A DNA stretch of 64,000 nt from Agromyces aureus. Lineage in GTDB: Bacteria; Actinomycetota; Actinomycetes; Actinomycetales; Microbacteriaceae. The notes beneath the pieces were generated by a model. It was not told where the DNA came from. It did no database searches and worked only from the letters and a program-made list of their open reading frames with translations. The stretch's first letter is position 1. Every line of letters starts with the position of its first letter. Positions 16,586-27,282 of this stretch are shown one piece after another. The translations under genes were made by a program, and so were the position numbers. The stretch covers positions 620,001 to 684,000 of the forward strand of contig NZ_CP013979.1 of the NCBI RefSeq assembly GCF_001660485.1, given 5' to 3'.

Positions 16586-18312
16586 TCCATGATCTGGATG
16601 TGGAGGGTGCCGGTGCGCTGCGTGAGGTCGAGTCGGGCGTCGATGCGCTCGTCGGCCCCGATGGCGCCGACCCCGTTCTCGCCGCCGACCACGAGGGCCG
16701 CACGGTCGAGGCCGCCGATCTGCGGACTGCTGACGACCCCTTCGTCGTCGAAGACCGTGATGTCGATCGGGCCGGCCTCAGAGGCGTCGAGGAGCACGAT
16801 CGCGCCGCCCTCGACGAGGAGCCAGCTGTCGCCGACGCCCTGGGTGAGCTGCACCACCGGTGCCGTGCCTCCGGAGAGGGGCACCGCGTTCAGGTACGCA
16901 TCGCCGATGGGCTGCACGAGGCGCTGGGAGCTCATCAGGTCGATGCTCGTGCTCGGTCCGATCAGCCGGCCCTGCGACGAGAAGCTCGCCCCGCCGAGTC
17001 CGACGAGCATCGCCAGCACGGCCGTGAGGGTGAGGAACGCGAGTGCCCCGCTGCGGCGCCGGCGGAGGGCCGCGACGACCATGCCGAGCGAGAGCACGAG
17101 GGTGCCTGCCGCGAGGGCGACGGGCACCGCGTAGGCGGCGACGTCGGGCTCGCCGAGCGCCCAGAGGGCCACGATCGCGCCGCCGACGAGGCTGATGCCG
17201 AGCATCGTGAACACGAACGCGGCGCTCGCCCTGGGGCGGCTCGCCCGTCGGGAGGCCCGGGCCGCATCGGCCTGTGCGGCCAGCGCCCTGGCCTTCTCGC
17301 GGTTCTCGGCGGCGGCCTGGGCGCGGGCGGCCCGGGCCGCCTGGTCCTGACCGGTCTTCCACTCGGTGTGCGCGACGCGCCACGCCTCGTGCTGCATGCG
17401 CCACTCGGCGATCGCGTCGGCGTCGGCGCCCATCGCGGGCACGGGCGGCTCGGTCGTCGGGGCAGCAGCGGGCGAAGTCGCGGACGCGGCATCCGTCACC
17501 TGAGCGGATGCCGCATCCGCACCCGCCGAACGGGTGTCGCCGTCCGTCGGGGGAACCGGGGCCGCGTACGTCGAGGCGGGCTGGTCTCGAGACGCTTCGC
17601 TCCTCGACCGACGGTCTTCGCCGGCCGGGGGGTTCTGCGTGCTCTCGGTGCTCTGGGAGGCCCGCTTCGCGAGCCAGATGACGAGGGCGACGATGCCGCC
17701 GACGACGAGCAGGGTCCAGATGATGCGCAGCGGCACCATGAGGTTGAAGCCGAAGATCGGGTCGGCGAGGGAGGGCCACTCGTCCCACCACTGCCAGCCG
17801 AGCCATCCGCCCTGCACGAGCGGGATGAACCCGAGCACGCCCATGACGGCGATGCCGACGATCGCCGGGTCGACGATGCCGCGCGTGAGCTGCTCGAGGT
17901 GGATGCGCCCGTCGGTGTCGGGCAGCAGCAGCCACGCGATCGCGTAGAGCAGCACGAACGGGGCGCCGAGCACGGCGACCACGACGACGATGCCGCGCAC
18001 GATGATCGGGTCGATACCGAGGCGCGCGCCGAGGCCGGCGCACACGCCGCCCAGCCATCCGGCGCGGCGCGGCAGCCCGAGGCGTCGGAGCCAGGCGTAG
18101 AAGCCCGGGCCGGTCGCGTCGGGCGGCGTCGTCGAGCCAGGCCCGCCCGCGGCATCCGCTCGCTCGCCGGCGCCGGAACCCGTGCCGGCACCCGGTACGC
18201 CTGATGAAGCCGAACCGACCGCCCCGTCGACCGGCGGTCCGGCCTGCGCGGAGTCCCCCTGCGCGCCTTCCGGCACTGGGTCGGTCGGCGGGGCGGTCTG
18301 ATTCGTCTCCAT
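16582..18312 (-). CDS. PspC-domain membrane protein
   Basis: 576-residue multi-domain membrane protein. A low-complexity Gly/Ala/Pro tail (1-65) is followed by a PspC domain (about 71-135, with GVCAGLGARLGIDPIIVR and the helix VVVVAVLGAPFVLLYAIAWLLL). Two more helices follow, then a charged Ala/Arg-rich linker containing the 27-bp repeat translation RSRSEASRD (about 235-243) and a heptad-like EWRMQHEAWRVAHTEW region. A group of three to four helices precedes a C-terminal beta-rich, probably extracytoplasmic, part (about 440-576). It resembles PspC/LiaF-type envelope-stress sensors. It is divergent from a PspC-histidine kinase, which suggests signalling to that kinase; this is inference. Confidence 0.8.
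   Translation of the reverse strand: METNQTAPPTDPVPEGAQGDSAQAGPPVDGAVGSASSGVPGAGTGSGAGERADAAGGPGSTTPPDATGPGFYAWLRRLGLPRRAGWLGGVCAGLGARLGIDPIIVRGIVVVVAVLGAPFVLLYAIAWLLLPDTDGRIHLEQLTRGIVDPAIVGIAVMGVLGFIPLVQGGWLGWQWWDEWPSLADPIFGFNLMVPLRIIWTLLVVGGIVALVIWLAKRASQSTESTQNPPAGEDRRSRSEASRDQPASTYAAPVPPTDGDTRSAGADAASAQVTDAASATSPAAAPTTEPPVPAMGADADAIAEWRMQHEAWRVAHTEWKTGQDQAARAARAQAAAENREKARALAAQADAARASRRASRPRASAAFVFTMLGISLVGGAIVALWALGEPDVAAYAVPVALAAGTLVLSLGMVVAALRRRRSGALAFLTLTAVLAMLVGLGGASFSSQGRLIGPSTSIDLMSSQRLVQPIGDAYLNAVPLSGGTAPVVQLTQGVGDSWLLVEGGAIVLLDASEAGPIDITVFDDEGVVSSPQIGGLDRAALVVGGENGVGAIGADERIDARLDLTQRTGTLHIQIME
17583..17609 (-). repeat. 27-bp palindromic repeat, copy 4 (inside a coding region)
   Basis: Lies within the linker of the PspC-domain gene and is translated as RSRSEASRD, the same frame and orientation as copy 3. 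Confidence 0.8.
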
Positions 18313-18358
18313 GCCTCAAGGCTGGCAGCGGCGCCGATCCGCCCGCTATGGGGTGAGT

Positions 18359-18375
18359 CCCTGATTCGACCCTGA
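18359..18375 (+). promoter_or_regulatory. Candidate LuxR-type response-regulator site
   Basis: Direct repeat CCCTGA-N5-CCCTGA (18359-18364, 18370-18375), an 11-bp period that matches one helical turn, in the 106-bp gap between the divergent PspC gene and kinase gene. Binding by the adjacent regulator is inferred. Confidence 0.35.
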
Positions 18376-18418
18376 CCGTGGGGTCCGGGCCCCGATCGAC
18401 GCCTCGAGGTCTGCTTGG

Positions 18419-19618
18419 ATGGCAGACATGGAGCCCCGGATGTCGCGCCCGCGCGCCTGCGTCGCCACGGGCGTCGCGGCGGGGCTGGCCGCGCATCTCG
18501 GCTGGCCGGTGCTCGTCGTGCGCGCGGCGTTCGTGGTCACGAGCCTCACCGCGGGGGCGGGCCTGCTGCTCTACGTCTGGCTCTGGGCGCTGACGCCGTG
18601 GGAGCCGGGGGAGCGGCGACCGACGCGGCGCGCGCCCGTCGCGTGGCTGCTGGTGTCCGCCTCCGCGGCGTCGCTCGCTGCGGCGTGGCTGGGCAGCGGC
18701 GGCCTCGCGGTCGACGTCGAGGTCGACGACGGTTCGGCGCTGCGGTGGTGGCTCGGCGCGGTCTTCGCGGGCATCGGGCTCGCCGTGGCATCCGCGGCCT
18801 GGGCGAGCTTCATCGACCGACCGGAGCCGGAGCGCGGGCCGAGGCACGAGCTCACGATCAGGCTCGTCGCCACCGGCCTGCTGTCGGTCACGGCCCTCGC
18901 GCTCGTGTTCGGCGAGAGTGCGAACCGGCACCCGGTGCCGACGTTCGCGGCCGCGCTCGCCGCGGTGCTCGGCATCGGCCTCGTCTACGCGCCGACGCTC
19001 GTGACCGCGTGGCGCGAGCTCACCGAGGAGCGCACGAAGCGCATCCGCGAGGAGCAGCGCAGCGAGATCGCCGCGCACCTGCACGACTCGGTGCTGCAGA
19101 CGCTCGCGCTCATCCAGAATCGGGCCGGCGCGTCGACCGAGGTCGCACGCATCGCGAGGGCGCAGGAGCGGGAGCTGCGCGACTGGCTCTTCGACGGCGA
19201 GGCGCCGGCCGACAGCGACCTCGGGACCGACCTGCGCGACTTCGCTGCGGCTCTCGAGATCGACTATCCCGTGACGATCGACGTCGTCGCGGTGGGCTCG
19301 TCGAGCGAGCGTGCGAGCGGCGAGGTCGCCGCCGCGGCCCGCGAGGCCATGCTGAACGCGGCACGGCACGCGGGCGGCGAGGTCTCGGTCTACGTCGAGG
19401 CGTCTCCCGACTCGGTGGAGGTGTTCGTGCGCGACCGCGGCGCCGGCTTCGACCTCGCCGAGGTGCCGAGCGACCGCCTCGGCGTGCGCCAGTCGATCAT
19501 CGGGCGCATGCGCCGGGCCGGTGGCTCGGGCGAGGTGCGGGTCGGCGCGGGCGGCGGCACCGAGGTGCGGCTGCGGTTCCCCGCCGAACGCTCCGGATCG
19601 GAGAACGCCCGTGGCTGA
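18419..19618 (+). CDS. PspC-domain sensor histidine kinase (HisKA_3/NarL type)
   Basis: 399-residue membrane kinase. Residues 1-65 form a PspC domain (ACVATGVAAGLAAHLGWPVLVVRAAF). Three or four more helices reach about residue 200. The dimerisation region carries the phospho-acceptor His222 in LHDSVLQTLALIQ. The ATP-binding domain has the N-box REAMLNAARHAGG and the G-box DRGAGFDL. It phosphorylates the response regulator whose gene overlaps its last eight bases. PspC fused to a kinase suggests sensing of membrane stress, like LiaS/PspC systems of Actinobacteria. No convincing ribosome site precedes the ATG; a GTG or leaderless start cannot be excluded. Confidence 0.87.
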   Translation: MADMEPRMSRPRACVATGVAAGLAAHLGWPVLVVRAAFVVTSLTAGAGLLLYVWLWALTPWEPGERRPTRRAPVAWLLVSASAASLAAAWLGSGGLAVDVEVDDGSALRWWLGAVFAGIGLAVASAAWASFIDRPEPERGPRHELTIRLVATGLLSVTALALVFGESANRHPVPTFAAALAAVLGIGLVYAPTLVTAWRELTEERTKRIREEQRSEIAAHLHDSVLQTLALIQNRAGASTEVARIARAQERELRDWLFDGEAPADSDLGTDLRDFAAALEIDYPVTIDVVAVGSSSERASGEVAAAAREAMLNAARHAGGEVSVYVEASPDSVEVFVRDRGAGFDLAEVPSDRLGVRQSIIGRMRRAGGSGEVRVGAGGGTEVRLRFPAERSGSENARG

Positions 19619-20282
19619 GACCTCCGTTCGCGTCGTCATCGTCGACGACCACTCGATCTTCCGCTCGGGGCTGAAGGCCGACCTCGACGCGTCGATCGAG
19701 GTCGTGGGCGAGGCGTACGACGTGGAGTCCGCCGTGCTCGCGGTGACGGGTGCCGCGCCCGACGTGGTGCTCCTCGACGTGCACCTGCCCGGGGTCGGCG
19801 TGCCGGCGGGCACGAGCGGCGGGGCCGAGGTCATGCGCCGGGCCGCGGCATCCGTTCCGGGCACGAGGTTCCTGGCGCTGAGCGTCTCGGACAAGGCCGA
19901 AGACGTGGTGGGCGTGATCCGCGCCGGCGCCCGCGGGTACATCACGAAGGGGTCGTCGGGGGCCGACGTCAGCCGCGCCGTGCTCGCCGTCGCGAGCGGC
20001 GACGCCGTCTTCTCACCGAAGCTCGCCGGATTCGTGCTCGACGCCTTCGGAGCCGCCGTCGGCGAGACCGCGGCCGCGAGCGACGAGCTCGACCGTCTCT
20101 CGGCACGCGAGCAGGAGGTCATGCGGCTCATCGCCCGCGGCTACGCCTACAAGGAGGTCGCGGCCGCCCTGTTCATCTCGACGAAGACCGTCGAATCGCA
20201 CGTCTCGGCCGTGCTGCGCAAGCTGCAGCTCTCGAGCCGGCATGAACTCACGGCCTGGGCGAACGCGCGGCGCCTGCTCTAG
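19611..20282 (+). CDS. LuxR/NarL-family response regulator
   Basis: 223-residue DNA-binding partner of the preceding kinase. The receiver domain (residues about 6-130) has the acidic pocket VDDHS, phospho-acceptor Asp56 in VLLDVHLPG, and Lys in GYITKGS. The C-terminal LuxR helix-turn-helix (about 158-220) has LSAREQEVMRLIARGYAYKEV and ISTKTVESHVSAVLRKLQ. The GTG start overlaps the kinase gene by eight bases. The stop overlaps the stop of the convergent PAP2-kinase gene within a CTAG. Likely targets are the divergent PspC operon and itself. Confidence 0.92.
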   Translation: MAETSVRVVIVDDHSIFRSGLKADLDASIEVVGEAYDVESAVLAVTGAAPDVVLLDVHLPGVGVPAGTSGGAEVMRRAAASVPGTRFLALSVSDKAEDVVGVIRAGARGYITKGSSGADVSRAVLAVASGDAVFSPKLAGFVLDAFGAAVGETAAASDELDRLSAREQEVMRLIARGYAYKEVAAALFISTKTVESHVSAVLRKLQLSSRHELTAWANARRLL

Positions 20283-21922
20283 TCGCGCGGGCCGCCCGCG
20301 GCATCCGCTCGCCCGCGCCCCTGCTCGCGTCCGGCGCAGGCCGGCCGGTAGACGTCGAGCGCCGCGGGCACGAGGCGCACGGTCGTGTGGGAGCCGCGCG
20401 CCGAGTCGCCTCCCGACGCCGCGGAGGGCGCCGCGATCGACACCTCGCCGTCGTGCGCGAATCCCGGCGGCTGGCCCTTCCGAGGGCGCACGAGCACGTC
20501 GATGGACTCGGTCGTGAACGACTCGAGCCGTTCCGGCAGCAGCTGCAGGCGGCGGAGGACCGCCGTCGTGCGCCGGCCGAACGCGAGCGAGCCGACGGCC
20601 CGCGCCCGGTCTCCGGCGTGCAGCACGCGCACGTCGAGCGTGCCGTCGTCGAGGCTTCGGCGCTGCATGGGCGCCGCGATGCCGGGTTCGTTGCGCCCGA
20701 CGCCGACGTAGAGCGTCCAGACGCGGGCCCGGCGCCCTTCGATGACGATGGTCACGGGAGCCGAGTGCCGCAGCACCTTCGCCGCGGCCACGACCGCGGC
20801 GGGCCACTTGCCCCACCGGCCTTCGAGCCGCTCGCGTGCGGACACGAAATCCGGGTAGATGCCGACCGAGGCGGTGTTCATCACCGTGATCGGGTCGCCG
20901 CCGGCGAAGCTGAGCTCGGCGACGTCCACGCGCACGCCCTCGCCCCGCTGCAGTGCGTCGACGGCGAGGTCGACGGATGCCGCGCCGGCCGTGCGTGCGA
21001 AGTGGTTGAACGTGCCGCCCGGCACGACGAGGAGCGGCACGCCGGCCGTCCTGGCCTCGTGCGCCACGGAGGCGACCGACCCGTCGCCGCCGCAGACGCC
21101 GACGATGGTCGGCGGCTCGTCGCGGGCGAGTGCGGCCCGCACGATCGCCCCAGGCTCCTCGCCGTCCTCGAGGAGGTGCAGCTCGGCGAGCGGCAACCGC
21201 CGTTCGAGCACGCGCATCGGGTCGGCGCGCACGACGCTCGTTCCCGACGAACGGTTCACGACCACGAAGAGGCCGGCGCCGTCGGGCGAGGCGGGCAGGC
21301 TGCGGTCGGCGCCGGGCGGGGCGGCATCGTCGTGTTCGGCGGGCGGGCCGGGGCGCACGAGGAGCCCGCCGAGTGCAGCGACCCCGGCGCCGAGCGCGAG
21401 CCCTCCGAGCACGTCCGACGCCCAGTGGGCGCCCGTGTGGAGGCGCGAATAGGCCACGCCGAGGGCGGCTGGGGCGAGGGCGATGCCGAGGCGCGGCGAC
21501 TCGAGCGCGACGCCGGCCGCGAACGCCGCCGCGCTCGCCGAGTGGCCCGACGGGAACGACGGCGTGACGAGCGGCTTCCGAAGGTGCCGACCGATCGGCA
21601 CGTCGTCGAGCAGCGGCCGGTCGCCGCCGAACACCTGCTTGCCGACCAGGTTGGCCAGTGCGCTCGCGGCGAGCAGCGAACCGAGCCCGCGTGCGGCCGC
21701 CCGGGGGCGACCGGTCACGGCGAGCACTCCGCCGATCGTCCACCAGAGCACGCCGCGATCGGCGAACCCCGAGACGCCGGCCCAGAACCGGTCGGCGACG
21801 GGATGACTGGGGCCGGCGTTCACGGCACGCGCGGCCGCGGCATCCGCTCGCCGAAGCCATGCGGGCAGGATTCTCGTGCGCTGGACGGCGACTCGTGCGT
21901 TCTGGGTGATCACGCCCGTCAT
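20279..21922 (-). CDS. PAP2 phosphatase-diacylglycerol kinase fusion
   Basis: 547-residue membrane lipid enzyme. The N-terminal part (about 45-205) is a type-2 phosphatidic-acid phosphatase with three conserved motifs: KQVFGGDRP, PSFPSGHSA, and SRLHTGAHWASDVLGG, within several helices. The C-terminal part (about 230-520) is a DAGK-catalytic domain with the nucleotide-binding GGDGSVASVAHEA, VPGGTFNHFART and the GDP.TVMNT region. One part removes and the other adds a phosphate on a lipid, so it may recycle undecaprenyl or diacylglycerol phosphates. ATG at 21922 was chosen; a GTG lies 12 bases upstream. It lies downstream of the acyl-CoA ligase on the same strand, 36 bp away. Confidence 0.86.
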   Translation of the reverse strand: MTGVITQNARVAVQRTRILPAWLRRADAAAARAVNAGPSHPVADRFWAGVSGFADRGVLWWTIGGVLAVTGRPRAAARGLGSLLAASALANLVGKQVFGGDRPLLDDVPIGRHLRKPLVTPSFPSGHSASAAAFAAGVALESPRLGIALAPAALGVAYSRLHTGAHWASDVLGGLALGAGVAALGGLLVRPGPPAEHDDAAPPGADRSLPASPDGAGLFVVVNRSSGTSVVRADPMRVLERRLPLAELHLLEDGEEPGAIVRAALARDEPPTIVGVCGGDGSVASVAHEARTAGVPLLVVPGGTFNHFARTAGAASVDLAVDALQRGEGVRVDVAELSFAGGDPITVMNTASVGIYPDFVSARERLEGRWGKWPAAVVAAAKVLRHSAPVTIVIEGRRARVWTLYVGVGRNEPGIAAPMQRRSLDDGTLDVRVLHAGDRARAVGSLAFGRRTTAVLRRLQLLPERLESFTTESIDVLVRPRKGQPPGFAHDGEVSIAAPSAASGGDSARGSHTTVRLVPAALDVYRPACAGREQGRGRADAAGGPRD

Positions 21923-21958
21923 CGTATGCGGCACGCCGGGCCGGAACTGGGGGTTGCG

Positions 21959-23662
21959 TCAGCCCTTCGAGACCCGCTCGAGCAGGCCGTCGCGCACCTC
22001 GCGCCGCAGCACCTTGCCGATGAGCGAGCGCGGAAGCTCGTCGAACACCTCGATATGCTTGGGCACCTTGTAGGGCGTGAGGCTCGTGCGGCAGAAGTCG
22101 CGCAGTGCCGACGCGTCGAACGCTGCGCCCTCGCGGAGCTCCACCCCGGCGGCGACCGTCTCGCCGCCGTCGGCCCGCGGCAGGCCGACGACCGCGGCGC
22201 CGCGCACGTCGGGGTGCGCGAGCAGGGCCGCCTCGACCTCCGACGGCGACACGTTGAACCCGCCCGTGATGATGAGCTCCTTGCGGCGGTCGATGATCGT
22301 GACGAAGCCGTCGTCGGAGACGTGCACGATATCGCCCGTGCGCAGCCACCCGCCGGGCAGCAGCGCCTCGGCGGTCTCGGCCGGCCTGCGCCAGTAGCCC
22401 TCGAACACCTGGGGCCCCCGCACGAGGAGCTCGCCGGCCTCGCCGATCGGGCGGTCGATCTCGGGGTCGTCGGGGTCGACGACCCGGATCTCGGTGCTCG
22501 GGAACGGCACGCCGACGGTGCCTGGGCGGCGGGTCGGACCCATCGGGTTGCCGAGCGTGATCGGCGAGCTCTCGGTCATGCCGTAGCCCTCGACGAGCAG
22601 GCCTCCGGTGGCGCTCTCCCAGCGGTCGACGGTCGCGGTCGGCAGGCTCATCGCCCCCGAGATCGCGAAGCGGATGCGTTCGAGGGCGCGCGGGTGACGC
22701 GCGGCCGAGCGCACGAGCTGGTCGTAGATCGGCGGCACCGCGGGCAGGAACGTGGGCGGCGAGTGCTTCGCCGCGTCGAGCACCATCTTCGCGTCGAACT
22801 TCGGGAACAGCACGAGCCGGGCGCCGATGCTCATGGCCGTCGTGAGGCACAGCGTCAGGCCGTACGCGTGGAAGAGCGGCAGCACGCCGTAGAACGTCTC
22901 GCCCCCGAGATCGAGGCCCGGCACCCAGGCCCGGCTCTGCATCGCGTTCGCGCGCAGGTTGCGGTGGCTGAGCACGGCGGCCTTCGGCCGACCCGTGGTG
23001 CCGCTCGTGTACTGCAGCACCGCGGTGTCGTCGAGCGAGGGTCGCGGATGCCGCTTCGCCACTGCCCGGCGCGACGTGAGCCGCTCCCACTCCACGAGTC
23101 CGCGCGCCTTCGGCTTCGTCGTGAGGGCACGCCGCGATCGACGAGCCGCTGGCACGGGCAGTCGCAGCGCCATCCGCTTGCCGAAGGGGAGGGCTCTCGT
23201 GAGGTCGACCGCGACGATGTGCTCGGGGCGGATGTCGCTCGGGAACTCGGCCACCGTGTCGGCGACGCTGTTCCAGACGACGGCGACCTTCGCGCCGTGG
23301 TCCTCGAACTGGTGCCGCAGCTCGGGCGGCGTGTAGAGCGGGTTGTGCTCGACGACGATGGCACCGAGCCGCAGCACCGCGTAGAAGGCGACGACGTGCT
23401 GCGGGCAGTTCGGCAGCACCAGGGCCACCCGGTCGCCCGCCCGCACCCCGAGGCGGCGCAGGCCCTCGGCGGCCGAGGCGATCTGCTCGCCGAGCTCGTG
23501 GTAGCTCGTCTCGGCACCGAAGAACTCGAGGGCCGTGCGGCGCCGGTACCGGCTGACGGCGTCGTCGATCATGTCGACGAGCGTCTGGCTCGGCTCCTCG
23601 ATCTCGGGCGGCACGCCTTCGGCGTAGTGGGCGAGCCATGGCCGGTGCTCAAACGGGTTCAT
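21959..23662 (-). CDS. fadD: Long-chain fatty acid-CoA ligase
   Basis: 567-residue AMP-forming ligase activating a fatty acid with ATP and CoA. Motifs in order: the phosphate loop YTSGTTGRPKAAVLSH, the aromatic gate region LPLFHAYGLT, the adenine-contact VEGYGMTESSP, the hinge GWLRTGD, DRRKELIITGGFNVSP, and the C-terminal catalytic Lys in RSLIGKVLRREV. No signal peptide or membrane segment. The gene is followed closely by the PAP2-diacylglycerol kinase fusion on the same strand, suggesting a shared lipid-related transcript. Chain-length preference cannot be told from sequence. Confidence 0.92.
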   Translation of the reverse strand: MNPFEHRPWLAHYAEGVPPEIEEPSQTLVDMIDDAVSRYRRRTALEFFGAETSYHELGEQIASAAEGLRRLGVRAGDRVALVLPNCPQHVVAFYAVLRLGAIVVEHNPLYTPPELRHQFEDHGAKVAVVWNSVADTVAEFPSDIRPEHIVAVDLTRALPFGKRMALRLPVPAARRSRRALTTKPKARGLVEWERLTSRRAVAKRHPRPSLDDTAVLQYTSGTTGRPKAAVLSHRNLRANAMQSRAWVPGLDLGGETFYGVLPLFHAYGLTLCLTTAMSIGARLVLFPKFDAKMVLDAAKHSPPTFLPAVPPIYDQLVRSAARHPRALERIRFAISGAMSLPTATVDRWESATGGLLVEGYGMTESSPITLGNPMGPTRRPGTVGVPFPSTEIRVVDPDDPEIDRPIGEAGELLVRGPQVFEGYWRRPAETAEALLPGGWLRTGDIVHVSDDGFVTIIDRRKELIITGGFNVSPSEVEAALLAHPDVRGAAVVGLPRADGGETVAAGVELREGAAFDASALRDFCRTSLTPYKVPKHIEVFDELPRSLIGKVLRREVRDGLLERVSKG

Positions 23663-23794
23663 TCGTGCCTCTCACGGCCACCCGGTGCACGTCGTGCGGG
23701 CGATGCCCGCGAGATCCGGCGTGAGCGGATGCCGCGTTCAAGCGTAGGCGCATCCGCATGCCGCGTGCCGAATCCATCGCTTGGGCCCGCACGC

Positions 23795-23850
23795 GCAGGA
23801 GATCGGGCACCATCCCCGCTCCACGCGGATGAAGGTGCCCGATCTCCTGC
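23795..23850 (-). terminator. 17-bp-arm hairpin after DHA2 exporter
   Basis: GCAGGAGATCGGGCACC (23795-23811) and its exact complement (23834-23850) flank a 22-base loop, downstream of the exporter stop. The arm sequence CAGGAGATC...GGGCAC recurs in the hairpin at 26374. Confidence 0.75.
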
Positions 23851-23902
23851 AGACCGAACGGGGAGGACCGGGCGCGCCCGTGTCGAGGCGCGCCCGGAGT
23901 CG

Positions 23903-26286
<2,384 letters not shown>

Positions 26287-26301
<15 letters not shown>

Positions 26302-26336
26302 GAAGTGCAATTCTGCACTATTCCGCGAAGAGTGCA
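26287..26336 (-). promoter_or_regulatory. Clustered TGCACT/AGTGCA half-sites (TetR operator candidate)
   Basis: Four half-sites: TGCACT 26287-26292, AGTGCA 26304-26309, TGCACT 26314-26319, AGTGCA 26331-26336. The middle pair is a perfect 6-bp inverted repeat with an ATTC spacer, just upstream of the TetR start codon. The outer half-site at 26287 falls within the start of the gene. Confidence 0.6.
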
Positions 26337-26373
26337 AAATCTAGCGAGGCTCGGAATTGACGGCCCAGCAGAA

Positions 26374-26433
26374 ATTCAGGAGATCCGGCCTCACGCCCGC
26401 CCTGAGGGGCGCATGTGCCCAGATCTCCTGAAT
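26374..26433 (-). terminator. Hairpin after ABC exporter operon
   Basis: ATTCAGGAGATC (26374-26385) and GATCTCCTGAAT (26422-26433) are exact complements around a 36-base GC-rich insert that can also fold. It lies 40 bp past the ABC permease stop on the minus strand. Confidence 0.7.
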
Positions 26434-26472
26434 ATCGCGATCTGACGAGGGCTCCTCACCGGGGCCGGTCGC

Positions 26473-27282
26473 TCACGCGTCGCGACGGATCCACCGGAAG
26501 GTCAGCCGGCTCAGCACGAGTCCGACGACGAGCCAGACGAGCAGCGCGATCGCGACCCCCGGCAGGTTCCACGACTCGTTCTGCTCGAGCGCCTCCCAGC
26601 CGTCGGGCAGGAACACCGACCGCATCCCCTGTGCGATCCACTTGAGCGGGAAGATGCTCGCGATGTTCTGCAGCCAGTCGGGCAGCATGTTCCACTGCAG
26701 GTAGACCCCCGAGATGAACTGGAGGATCAGGCCGATCGGGATGACGACCGCCGCCGCGCTCTTGCCGGAGCGGGGCAGTGCCGACAACGCGATGCCGATC
26801 AGCGCGCAGGTCGTGAGGCCGAGCACGAACACCCAGGCGAACGTCAGCCATTTCTCTGGCTCGGTCGGCAGCGCGATGCCGAGCACGAGCCACCCGGCGA
26901 GGATCAGCAGCGACGCCTGCAGGGTTCCGGTGACGAACACCTGGCCGATCTTGCCGAGGAAGTACGCGACGGGCGAGAGCGGCGTGCCTCCGAGGCGCTT
27001 CAGGGTGCCGTTCGACTTCTCGAGCGCGATGTCGATCGCGAGGTTCTGCACGCCCGACAGGAAGATGCCCGACGCGAGCATCGCGGGCAGGTACAGGGCC
27101 GCGACGGAGATCTCGGCACCGGGAGGGCCGGCGTCGCCCGATGCGCTGAACGCGGCCGAGAAGATCGCGAGCATCACGAACGGGAACAGGAAGGTGAAGA
27201 AGAGCGTGTCGGGCGCCCGGAAGTACATCTTCGTCTCGACGCCGATGCGCGAGGTGCCCTGGGTCGCGAGGTTGGTGCTCAT
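26473..27282 (-). CDS. ABC-2 type exporter permease
   Basis: 269-residue membrane subunit with six helices (first near 28-48, FFTFLFPFVMLAIFSAAF; last near 240-260, VAIALLVWLVVGLVL). The ABC-2 signature lies in the later part: FISGVYLQWNMLPDWLQNIASIFPLKW. Members move drugs, lipids or polymers outward. The ATG overlaps the stop of the ATP-binding subunit gene (ATGA), so the two are made together as a half-transporter pair. Substrate unknown. Confidence 0.88.
   Translation of the reverse strand: MSTNLATQGTSRIGVETKMYFRAPDTLFFTFLFPFVMLAIFSAAFSASGDAGPPGAEISVAALYLPAMLASGIFLSGVQNLAIDIALEKSNGTLKRLGGTPLSPVAYFLGKIGQVFVTGTLQASLLILAGWLVLGIALPTEPEKWLTFAWVFVLGLTTCALIGIALSALPRSGKSAAAVVIPIGLILQFISGVYLQWNMLPDWLQNIASIFPLKWIAQGMRSVFLPDGWEALEQNESWNLPGVAIALLVWLVVGLVLSRLTFRWIRRDA

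Noticed and set aside
16778..20131. A 1117-codon open frame on the minus strand
   Set aside because: Opposes the kinase and response-regulator genes and is out of frame with the PspC gene; no motif and shadow-like composition.
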